DNA from: Sabellastarte sp. h YS-2021
Lineage: Eukaryota > Annelida > Polychaeta > Sabellida > Sabellidae
Length of the DNA: 64,000 bases
Direction of reading: 5' to 3'
NCBI GenBank assembly: GCA_964017235.1
Contig: OZ024938.1
Coordinates: forward strand, 49,636,332-49,700,331
In this document: positions 36,301 through 48,300 of the stretch, in pieces
Position numbering within the stretch: position 1 is the first letter of the stretch
How the letters are laid out: every line of letters begins with the position of its first letter
Program-made: the position numbers and the translations under genes
The notes under the pieces: model-generated
What the model was told of the DNA's origin: nothing
What the model saw: only the letters and a program-made list of their open reading frames with translations
The model's database searches: none

Positions 36301-39300
36301 ATAGTAAAATTTCAGACCTGTAGCTCATGGCATAGCTGAGTAATAGCTACTTTTAGGTTATCACTGTTGAGTAAATCGCTTATAACTTGGAAATTATTGC
36401 ATTTAGAGTATTTTGTTTCAATATGTTATTCACCTATTTTGGGGTCAGCTATAACATAGTGAAGTTCCAGACCCGTGACTCATTGCATAGCTGAGTAATA
36501 GCTACTTTTAGGTTATCACTGTTGAGTAAATCGCTTATAACTTGGAAACTATTGCATTTAGAGTATTTTGTTTCAATATGTTATTCACCTATTTTGGGAT
36601 CAGCTATAACATAGTGAAGTTTCAGATCTGTGGCTCATTGCATAGCTGAGTAATAGCTACTTTGAAGTTCTCACTATTGAGTAAATCAGTTGTAATTGGA
36701 AAACTATTGCATTTAGAGAATTTCGTATAAATATGTTATTCAGCTACTTTTGGGTCAGCTATAACATAGTGAAATTACAGACCTGTAGCTCATGGCATAG
36801 CTGAGTAATAGCTACTTTTAGGTCATCACTATTGAGTAAATCAGTTGTAACTTGAAAACTATTGCATTTACAGTATTTTTCTTAAATATGTTGTTCACCT
36901 ACTTTTGGGTCAGCTATAACATAGTAAAATTTCAGACCTGTAGCTCATGGCATAGCTGAGTAATAGCTACTTTTAGGTCATCATTATTGAGTAAATCAGT
37001 TGTAACTTGAAAACTATTGCATTTACAGTATTTTGCTTTAATATGTTGTTCACCTACTTTTGGGTCAGCTATAACATAGTGAAATTTCAGACCTGTAGCT
37101 CATGGCATAGCTGAGTAATAACTACTTTGAGGTTCTCACTATTGAGTAAATCAGTTGTAATTGGAAAACTATTGCATTTAGAGAATTTAGTATAAATATG
37201 TTATTCAGCTACTTTTGGGTCAACTATAACATAGTAAAATTTCAGACCTGTAGCTCATGGCATAGCTGAGTAATAGCTACTTTTAGGTCATCACTATTGA
37301 GTAAATCAGTTGTAACTTGAAAACTATTGCATTTACAGTATTTTGCTTAAATATGTTGTTCACCTACTTTTGGGTCAGCTATAACATAGTAAAATTTCAG
37401 ACCTGTAGCTCATGGCATAGCTGAGTAATAGCTACTTTTAGGTCATCACTATTGAGTAAATCAGTTGTAATTTGAAAACTATTGCATTTACAGTATTTTG
37501 CTTAAATATGTTGTTCACCTACTTTTGGGTCAGCTATAACATAGTAAAATTTCAGACCTGTAGCTCATGGCATAGCTGAGTAATAGCTACTTTTAGGTCA
37601 TCACTATTGAGTAAATCAGTTGTAACTTGAAAACTATTGCATTTACAGTATTTTGCTTAAATATGTTGTTCACCTACTTTTGGGTCAGCTATAACATAGT
37701 AAAATTTCAGACCTGTAGCTCATGGCATAGCTGAGTAATAGCTACTTTTAGGTTATCACTGTTGAGTAAATCGCTTATAACTTGGAAATTATTGCATTTA
37801 GAGTATTTTGTTTCAATATGTTATTCACCTATTTTGGGGTCAGCTATAACATAGTGAAGTTCCAGACCCGTGACTCATTGCATAGCTGAGTAATAGCTAC
37901 TTTTAGGTTATCACTGTTGAGTAAATCGCTTATAACTTGGAAACTATTGCATTTAGAGTATTTTGTTTCAATATGTTATTCACCTATTTTGGGTCAGCTA
38001 TAACATAGTAAAATTTCAGACCTGTAGCTCATGGCATAGCTGAGTAATAGCTATTTTTAGGTTATCACTGTTGAGTAAATCACTTATAACTTGAAAACTA
38101 TTGCATTTAGAGTATTTTGTTTCAATATGTTATTCACCTATTTTGGGGTCAGCTAATAACATAGTGAAGTTCCAGACCTGTGGCTCATTGCATAGCTGAG
38201 TAATAGCTACTTTGAAGTTCTCACTGTTGAGTAAATCAGTTGTAATTGGAAAACTATTGCCTTTACAGAAATTTGTGCAAATATGTCATTCAGCTACTTT
38301 TGGGTCAGCTATAACATAGTGAAATTACAGACCTGTAGCTCATGGCACAACTGAGCAATAGCTGTTCTCAGGCACTGACTGTTGAGTAAATCAGCTATAA
38401 CTTGAAAAATATTGCATTTGGAGTATTTTGTTAAAATATATTGTTCACCTACTTTTGGGTTAGCTATAACATAGTGAAATTACAGACCTATAGCTCATGG
38501 CATAGTGGAGCAATAGCTATTTTCTGGTTCTCACTATTGAGTAAATCAGTTGTAACTTGAAAACTATTGCATTTACAGTATTTTGCTTAAATATGTTGTT
38601 CAGCTACTTTTAGGTCAGCTATAACAGAGCAAAAATTCAGACATGTAGCTCATTGCATAGCTGAGTAATAGTTACTTTGAGGTTCTCACTCTTGAGTAAA
38701 TCAGTTGTAACTTGAAAATTATTACATTTAGAGTATTTTGTTAAATATGTTATTCACAGACGTTTTGGTCAGCTATAACATAGTGAAATTGCAGACCTCT
38801 ATGTCATGGGATAGCTGAGCAATAGCTTCTTTCAGGTTCTCACTGTTGAGTAAATCATTGTATCCAACCTGTAGGAAATCATGGGCTGGGAATCTGTTAA
38901 TATGGTCCGATTTGACCTTGGAACCCTCCTTCAAGGTCAAATGAGGATAGCCAAAAATAAAAGTGCTTATAACTCGCTTATTATTGGTCCCAGAGGTTGG
39001 AATGAAAACCAACCTATAGAAAATCATGAGCTGGGAATTTTTTGGTGTGGTCGGATTTCACCTTAGACCCCTCCTTCAAGGTCAAATGAGGATAGCCAAA
39101 CTTAAAAGTGCTTGAAATAACTTGAAAAATATTGCATTTGGAGTAATTTGTTAAAATATATTGTTCACCTACTTTTGGGTTAGCTATAACATAGTGAAAT
39201 TACAGACCTATAGCTCATGGCATAGCGGAGCAATAGCTATTTTCTGGTTCTCACTATTGAGTAAATCAGTTGTAACTTGAAAACTATTGCATTTACAGTA

Positions 39301-42300
39301 TTTTGCTTAAATATGTTGTTCAGCTACTTTTAGGTCAGCTATAACAGAGCAAAAATTCAGACATGTAGCTCATTGCATAGCTGAGTAATAGTTACTTTGA
39401 GGTTCTCACTCTTGAGTAAATCAGTTGTAACTTGAAAATTATTACATTTAGAGTATTTTGTTAAATATGTTATTCACAGACGTTTTGGTCAGCTATAACA
39501 TAGTGAAATTGCAGACCTCTATGTCATGGGATAGCTGAGCAATAGCTTCTTTCAGGTTCTCACTGTTGAGTAAATCATTGTATCCAACCTGTAGGAAATC
39601 ATGGGCTGGGAATCTGTTAATATGGTCCGATTTGACCTTGGAACCCTCCTTCAAGGTCAAATGAGGATAGCCAAACATAAAAGTGCTTATAACTCTCTTA
39701 TTATTGGTCCCAGAGGTTGGAATGAAAACCAACCTATAGAAAATCATGAGCTGGGAATTTTTTGGTGTGGTCGGATTTCACCTTGGACCCCTCCTTCAAG
39801 GTCAAATGAGGATAGCCAAACTTAAAAGTGCTTATAACTCACTTATTATTGGTCCTAGAGGTTTCGAATGGAAAACCAACCTATAGAAAATCATGGGCTG
39901 GGAATCTTTTGGTGTGGTCGGATTTGACCTGGGACCCCTCCTTCAAGGGCAGTTGAGGATAGCCAAACTTACAATTGCTTAGAACTCGCTTATTATTGGT
40001 CCTACAAGTTTGGGATGGTAAACAAGCTACAGGAAATCATGGGCTGGGAATTTTTTTGTGTGGTCGGATTTGACCTTGGACCCCCTCCTTCCAGGTCAAA
40101 CGAAGATAGCCAAACTTAAAGTGCTTATAACTCGCGTATTATTGGTCTTGGAGGTTTGGGATGGTAAACCAACATATAGGAAATCATGGGCTGGGATTCT
40201 TTTGGTGTGGTCAGATTTGACCTTGGACCCCTCCTTCAAGGGCAGTTGAGGATAGCCAAACTTACAATTGCTTAGAACTCGCTTATTATTGGTCCTACAA
40301 GTTTGGGATGGTAAACAAGCTACAGGAAATCATGGGCTGGGAATTTTTTTGTGTGGTCGGATTTGACCTTGGACCCCCTCCTTCAAGGTCAAACAAGGAT
40401 AGCCAAACTTAAAAAGTGCCTATAACTCACTTATTATTGGTCCGAGAGGTTTGGGATGGTAAACCATCCTAAATTCTTTGGCTGGGAATCTTTTGGTATG
40501 GTCAGATTTGACCTTTGGACCCCTTCTTCATGGTGGAACGAGGATATTGCATTTATAGTATTTCTTTAAATATTTTTAACCTACTTTTTACCCTTAAACA
40601 ATTACCTTGTTACTTTATTTCATAATACCATTTGCAGGGCACAACTTTTTTGTCGTTTTCTTCTGTCAGCTTCGGAATATTTTTCGAACATGTGTTCAGT
40701 TACCATTTACTGTATTTCTGTACAGCCCTTTCCCTGATAATTATGCTTTCCTCTCATTATCACCATCACAAATCAAAAACATTCAGTCAGCTGACTGTTT
40801 AGTTGTTTAGTTCTCAGCATCAATAGAATTGCTTGTATGCTGTGAATTTTCTTTGCAGATATCTGTGCCTCTTATCTTAAGAAGGGGATGTTCTTCAGTC
40901 CTGATCCATACATCAAAATGTACATCCAGCCAGGAAAAAGAACAAGCTTTCCGAAATTAAGTCACCATGGACAACAAGTGAAAACTACTACCCAGTCAAG
41001 CACAACAAGCCCACACTGGCCTGATGAGGTAAACACACACAAAAAAAAAACAAAGACAAAATTAACTTCCTTTTTAAAACCTTTCTCATTGTATATCACA
41101 TCATATCATCAGTTATCAGTGTTCAAAACCATATCTTAATATAAGGAGACATCTGTAATTTCGCTGATCATTACCTTTGTAATTTGCTAGTTGCGAAGTC
41201 ATTCTGCTTATAAGAATTAAAGCCCTCCCCATTATATCAGTGATTTTTTGTGTATTTCATTGCCTATATATTCACTGTTATGCGCAACTTGATTTGCCAC
41301 AACTCACAGATCGCAACTCAATTGCAAAATGCCAACGGGTTTGGAAAATTGTGAGGAAGTACCGAAATTTACTGACCATCTGCTTGACCTTGAGAAATTA
41401 CAAAACTAACTCTCAATTTTCTTTTAATAAAAAATGACAGACCATACATTAACTTGCCTGTAAAATTGACTAAATATATTAATATTTGTATCTTAATGCC
41501 CATCTTGTGGCTGTTGAACAGGTCATCAAACACAAACTTTGACCCTTGACACACCTGTTCCATTTTTGCAAGTTTGTCTCCTGACCACCCTCACAATGTT
41601 GGTCAAAGCGTAATGTTATTGGTCATATGATTTTTTTTCAATCATTACGCTCAGGTGCATAATCACATAACCTAGAGATGTTGTAAACCTGAACTATTGA
41701 TAAAAAATCATAGAATTTGCAAATTTTGCCTTTATACTTTGCCCTTTGGCTCCCCTGCCGAAGGTCAATTTGGTACTAGGATGTATAGAGGACCAATTTT
41801 AAGTAGAAAAGGGTTTCAAGCAAATCTTTTATAATCCACCACAAGCTGTATTTGACCCATATAGGGGGATATATGGAGCAAGATATATTTGCTTTTGTAA
41901 TGGTAGTTCTTCCTTATCATGGCAGTTAGTGTCAGTAACTTCCTGTTTTTCACTAGAATCTCACAATCTATGTAATTGACAAATATGTACTATATATCAT
42001 TATAAAGGTCTTTGTACAGCACTTCTGCTCGTTTTTGTTGCATAAAAATCCATGCAGAAATGGCTAAGAAATCACAAGTTAAAGATTGAGTTTTTTATAT
42101 TAACTGGTGGCCATGTTTATTGACATCCTTTTTTCCGTTCTCTCTTTAAATATGGATTTATTTAAGTCATAAATAATACAAATTGGTAAAAGTAAAACAT
42201 CCCTCATTAGACATATACAGAAAAAATATATCACTCATGAAGAAAACAATATAGTACTCATATAATTTTGTTGGTTGGTATTCGCGATTAGGGTCAATTT

Positions 42301-45300
42301 GGGAGAGGTTTTGGTCCACTCATTAGTCCTTAACTAGTACAACATATTTTATTGTCAACCACTAGTTCCTGTTTTGAAGTACGGCAAATCATGACAGCAC
42401 AGCAAAATGTCATGATCCTTTGTATATTATGAGTTTTGTATAATATTTCTCATTTTATAACAATAAATTAAATTTTGAATACCTTTCACCACTCAATTTA
42501 ATGGAAGGGCATCATTTCTAGAAATCTCCATTTTCTTTATGGAGAGAAAAAAAATGTGCATACTAAACCATGTGAATACCGAATTGCAAGACAAATTTGG
42601 GTAGCTCGGCTATCACAGTGGTTTTTTTTTACCACTCGTAACAGCTTTACATAAAAGAGAATTCTGTTTAACAGATTATTTACACCTAAAAGGGTTTCAG
42701 TATATGTCATTATTATGTTGCTCTTCTTTTCCCAGCTGTTCACATTCGATGCACTGCCCACTGATGTACTGGAATTTGAAGTCAAGGATAAATTTGCTAA
42801 AAGTAGGCCGACCATCAACAGATTCCTTGGCAAGTTAACTGTACCAGTGCAAAGGCTCATTGATCGGACAAAACAAGGGTGAGTTTCTGTAATTTGGCAG
42901 TAAGGCAATTATCAAAACCTGATTATTATAGTTGGAGTCCATTTATTTCTCAACAAATCTAGGAAGTTCAACAAAGAATTACAATAACAACTCAGTTTGC
43001 ATTACAGTTATGGCTGAATAAATATGTTGTCTTCTAACACCCCATACCGCAGTTATATGTTACTTTTTATTGTGTTTATACATCCTATCCACTAGACAAT
43101 TGCTTTACTGGTTGACGCCACCAGTCCCGCCAAACACCAGAAAAAGACGTCCTGTATATACTACCGGTAGTGCTGGTATTGTTTATCGATATTGAAATAT
43201 TTATCGATTCACGCTACATTTGCCGATATCAATAATGTAGAGTATAATATCAATATTGAAACATACCACTTAACAAGTACAAATATCATGTTTTTCATTC
43301 AAATAAAGGACAATATTTGAAGAATATATTGGTTTTCCTACTATTTTTGTCATCTTTCACTTACCGCTAAACCGGAAATGCCATATTTGTTTACGTTTGG
43401 GGAAATACTAAACCTCGCGAAAGAGTTTGGAAGGTCTCTCCCAGGAAAGCATCTAATACCCCGATATTTCAATATCGATCGATACGCAAGGCAAAAATAT
43501 GGTTTGATATCGATGTGCATATTACCATTCGATACCAACACTAACTACCGGCAGGACCGGTCACAGAGTGTGCATTCGCTAGGTGGCGCATCATACTTCC
43601 TTCCTGTCTAGACATCGTGATGTCATAGCATCTTTTTCGTTTGGCGCGTGGAGTGTGCAGACATGTTTTCTACAGAGAGACGTTTTTGAAGTTTTACCAC
43701 GAATTCAACCATTTTATGAACTTTTAATTATATCTACGTATTTCTACTGAAGTACTGATCATTATGTCATCCCCTGGACAGAAGAGAGGCACATGTGGCC
43801 ATATTATGGCTGTGTTTGATGGCCACCTCAAGTGCACGAGATGTAGAGATAAGGGGATTGGAGATGATCCGTGTGTCCTCAAACATGATTGTTCAATCTG
43901 CAAGCCGTTTACACCAGAGCAGATTCAACAGCTTGCCACCCCCACCTACAGAGATAGGAAGAACAAAGATGAGAAGGTTTCTGCCTCCCCTACCCCCACT
44001 CTCGTGGACCCTTCACAAGTTAGTGTGTTGGGACGGGTAGATGGAGAGAAGGCTGTTAAGAAGTCTGAAACCCCTGCTGGCAAGAAGAAAAGAACTGACG
44101 ACTCACCCAAGCCAATCAGTAAGAAAAAATCCAGCAGCAAACCCAGGTCTGATGAACTCAGGGACCTAGACAAGAAGTGGGGAGAACGTTTTGCTAGACT
44201 GGAGGAGATGCTACTCTCCAAGACATTTGCTGTTCCTGTAGAGCCTGTGAAGAAACTAAGTGGTTACCAGTGATCAGCCCCCTTTTAATCCTGGAACCTC
44301 CACCAGTGGCTTGTCCTCTGGTGTAACTGTTGAGGGTACCGGTTCCAGTCTTGTTCAGACCACTGGTGAGGCTGCGTTTGTGAGTGAAGCTGCCAGCAAG
44401 AGTGCTACCCGTCCTGTTGAGGGTCCCGGTACTGAAGTGGTGAGAAGGGGAGATGTGATCCAGCAGAATGCCACCCAGCCTGTTGAGGCTCCCGTGCAGG
44501 GACGGCCACCCAGCCTGTTGAGGTTCCCTGAGATTCTGCTATCCGGTACCGGTAGTGCTGTACAATCTGACAGTGAGGAGGATCTGCAGAGTGAGCCTGG
44601 TTCCCCTGCTGACAACTTCTGGTATGGCTCCCCAGACAGAGACGATTCAGGTGATCAAGAACTCTCTGAAGAAGCTAGTTACAGAGAGACGATCAGAGGT
44701 GTGAGGTCGTTCATGGGCTGGCACAAGAGCCCTGAATTCGACAGTGTTTCATCTTCAGATGATAACCCTTTTGCCGGTTCCGGAGTCCAGCCAACCAGGA
44801 AGGTATCTGTGAAACTGCCTGTAGGTGACTGACTTTGTAGAAAGATGGAAAAGTTGAACCTCACCATCACTGAAGGCTACCCTTCAAGAAATACAGAAAC
44901 TGCTGGACTTCTCAGGGACCAGTTTGTCAAGCCACCCAGGTCGTCTAGATTGTACGACATGCATGCTGACAAGAAAGACTCAGATTTGTCCACTCTGTGT
45001 TCCTGTTCTCCAGAACCAGGCAAAGCTGAATAGTGCATTCAGCAGGGTGGCCAGACGTAGTTCACCTGCTGCCCCACCCTCCCGGCCCCTTAGCCAGGAT
45101 ATTTTGACGCTGGGAAAGAGCAGCCAGAGAACAGACTGTAATGTGCAACCAGGGTGCTGGGTTGTCAAGGTGCCTGACTAGAGTACAGGATGCGATGTCT
45201 ACACAATTCAAGAATCTGCACTCGGATAAAAGCAAGGGCAAGTCCTCTGAAAGAACGCAGCAAGCTGTGGACAAACTGGAGTATCTGGTGACTTTTAACC

Positions 45301-48300
45301 ATTCAACCTCCCAAGCCATGGCCAGGACAATGCAGGTCTTATCTGAGGGCATTTTCATCAGCGTTGCAAGCTTTACCCTTACACATAGAGACAGCTACCT
45401 GGAGTATTTACATGCTGGTGTAAAACAAGACATGCTCACTACACTGCACACTGCTCCCGTCCATTTGTCAGTCACTTTTTCCTGACCAGCTTCTCATTAA
45501 AGCTGAGGAAGAGGTGTCCAGAAGTGAGGAGAGGCGTTCTTCTAGCCAGTCACACAGGAAACCTGGTCGTTTCCATCCATATGCTTCCAATGACAAGTCT
45601 TCTCATCAACCGAACTGGAAGTTGTCTATCCCAGCTTGGAAGCAAATACATGAACGCCAACAGGGAAAGAAAGGTCGTGGCAAGCCTTCAACCTTCTCAC
45701 AGAAACCGGCCAAGGGTGCCAAACCTCGTAACTGACAATTACTGTGTAAAGTGTGTTACCAGACTGAAGGACTGTGCTTGTGTGTCGGGTCAGATAGGTT
45801 TGAACCCTTCACCAGTGATGGCTAAAGACAGAGACTTGACCAGCAGTCAGATCCCACTGTGCCTGCCCAATCTGGTAACTCAGCCATTCAACTAGATCCT
45901 GCACAGGAACCTATCAAACCTGAACCTTCATGTCTGGCTCCTAGAGCCACAGCAATCAAAGAGCAGGACTTCTCTGAGGCAGTGGCAGCATGAATTGAGG
46001 TTCCTCAAAGAGGATCAACCAGATCCATCTATGAGGCATAGTGGACCAATTTTACAAAGTGTTGCCTCAGTAATCAGGTGGACTTTAGCACCACCTCTAA
46101 AAGCCATAGCTGACTTCCTCCTATACTTGTTTCAGGACAGAAAGTTGCAGCCAGGTACCATTGATGGCTACAGATCAGCCATTGCTGACAAGTTGGGCAA
46201 CTCCCCCATTAATGGCAGCAAAGATGAGAATCTCACCCATCTCCTGGATAGTTTCCATAGAGACAGACACAAGGGCAGGAGGGGCATCACCTCCTGGAAC
46301 CTCTCCCTGGTTCTACACCAGCTGACAAAGGCTCCCTTTGAACCCTTAAAAGAGGCCTCACTAAAACACTTGACATTCAAGACTGTTTTTCTGTTGGCCC
46401 TGTGTTCTGGTAAAGGCAGGAATGAGATCCATGCTTCGTTACATAAGAACATCTGGCACCAGTCAGACTGGTCTAAGGTGTCTTTGTACCCCTCACCCAG
46501 CTTTCTATCCAAGAACCAGCTGGCTAAGGAGGGCCCAGATAGTGTGGCCCCAGTGGTTATCCCAGCCCTGGCCCCCACTCTGGATAAGTCACTCAAAGGT
46601 GACATTACCTATGTCCAGTCAGAGCCCTATGCTATTACTTGGACAGGACCTCAGATCTTAGGCAGAACAAGGAGTTAGTCTTTGTCTCCTTCAAGAAAGG
46701 TTTTGATAAGGCCATCTCACCTGCCACCATCTCCTCATGGATCAAGCAAACTGTGATCCTATGTTATGAGCTCTCAGATCAGGAGGCCCTCACACTGCAT
46801 CAGGTTAAAGCCCATGATGTCAGGGCTTTTGCTGCATCTAAGGCCTTCCAGTTGGGGGTCTCCTTAGAGCAAATTTTGTCAGCCTGCCACTGGAAATCAC
46901 ATAACACCTTCCATTTTAGCAACATGTTCCTGCTCAAGATATATTTTATTTAAATATTCACAGAAATTCCTAATGGACAAGATGCCAGCTGACCTTGAGA
47001 TTTTGAAAATAAAAAAACTTTGCTGTTATATAGATAACATTAATTGGAATAGTTGATTTTTTATTTGAAAAATCTCCTAAAATTACACTACAGGCAAGTT
47101 TAACCCAATTTTTTATTTAATTAATGTGCTTACTTCAGACCAGAACCTTCTTAGAAGTGGAAAAATTGGTAGTTGCTTGTTGGGATCTGATTCTTTTCAG
47201 TTCAAAAGCTTCGTTAATTAGTGTTGGTGCTTTGTTTTATACCATGTACTACCTATCTTGATATGACCTATACATCTTGTTGAAAGAGACGTTAAACCCA
47301 AATCAACAACAACATCTTCAAAATAAAACAAAGGCATTTCCACAGAATTGAATTTGACATACTGTGGAGAATTTTGCATTTCTTTCCAACACACATACAA
47401 CAGATATGTTCAGATTTCCCTTGTGGTTTCCTTTTATACCATATTTTTCCAAAAAATTGTAAACAGCGTGCTTGGTACCAGGCGTTAATTTGAACCAGGC
47501 GTTATTTTGGAAATTTACGGTATGTCTGGCGTATCCACTTCTGATGCCCACTCAAAAGTCCAGACACTGACTATTTGGTACCTCTGCCAAGGAGGTATTA
47601 TTTTCATGACTGTCCATGTCTTTGTTTGTCTGTTTGTATGTTAGCAGGATGACACAAATACTACTGGTTGGATCTTCCTAAAAAAATCATAAGATGTGTT
47701 GTGGTCCAATATAGATCCCATTAAAGTTTGAGTGATCTGGATCACTGTCTAGATAATTATGGATTTTCCCATTTACTTACAAGTAGAGTAAGAAATCTAA
47801 AATTCGCCACATATCTGAAATTCGCCAAACGTGAAAATACTAATAAAATAAATGAATTGTGGTGAGATTAGTTGACTGTATAGTAAATTAAGGCTTTTTG
47901 AACTGCAAATACAAATTTTTGGACAAAAACATCATTTTCTTCATAAAATCAACTAAGGTTTTAGAGGTGGCGAATTTTAGATTCCTGGCAAATTTTAGAT
48001 TTCTTACTCTATATGCTTGGCAGAGGTATGTGCTCTCCAAGTGCTGCTGTTTTCTAGCATTTTTACTGCACAGCCCTTAAGGGCTATCGGGGCAATGTTT
48101 TTACCCATGGTGTCCGGATGGGGGGTGGGGGGAGTGTTTGGGCGTGCGGCGGCAGGAAAAACTTTGTCCGGGCTATATCTCAGAAACCTTAAGGTGTAGG
48201 AAGTTGATACTTAAACAAATTTTATATAATACTTCAGTTAAAAGACATTTTTCTCCCTCTTCATTTATTTCTTCTGCACCCTTACTTACAGTGCCTGTTC

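Larger units (their letters stand above)
32840..40812 (+). mobile_element. Candidate giant Helentron-like element carrying satellite DNA
   Basis: The left edge has a hairpin GTCAGCTGAC...GTCAGCTGGC (32840-32865) and a CG-rich GCGTACGCGTACGCGTCCGC segment. The right edge has the palindrome CAGTCAGCTGACTG (40784-40797) followed by TTTAG and TT. Between them lie the 155-bp satellite and 147-bp repeats. Shared palindromes at both edges, a 3' hairpin close to the end and internal tandem repeats are the layout of non-autonomous Helentrons described in bivalves. Treating 8 kb as one element is inference. Confidence 0.5.

Noticed and set aside
33260..38870. CRISPR-like array
   Set aside because: The units are contiguous 155-bp satellite repeats without unique spacers, in an animal intron.
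38773..39747. Two identical 84-codon minus-strand frames 720 bp apart
   Set aside because: They are copies of repeat DNA in the 720-bp duplication, not duplicated genes.
46168..46605. 145-codon minus-strand frame
   Set aside because: Antisense of the DIRS recombinase, whose plus-strand reading has clear family motifs.
45995..46953. Classifying the recombinase element as a Crypton
   Set aside because: Cryptons lack a gag. The preceding Cys-rich gag-like gene and the wording of the recombinase fit DIRS better.
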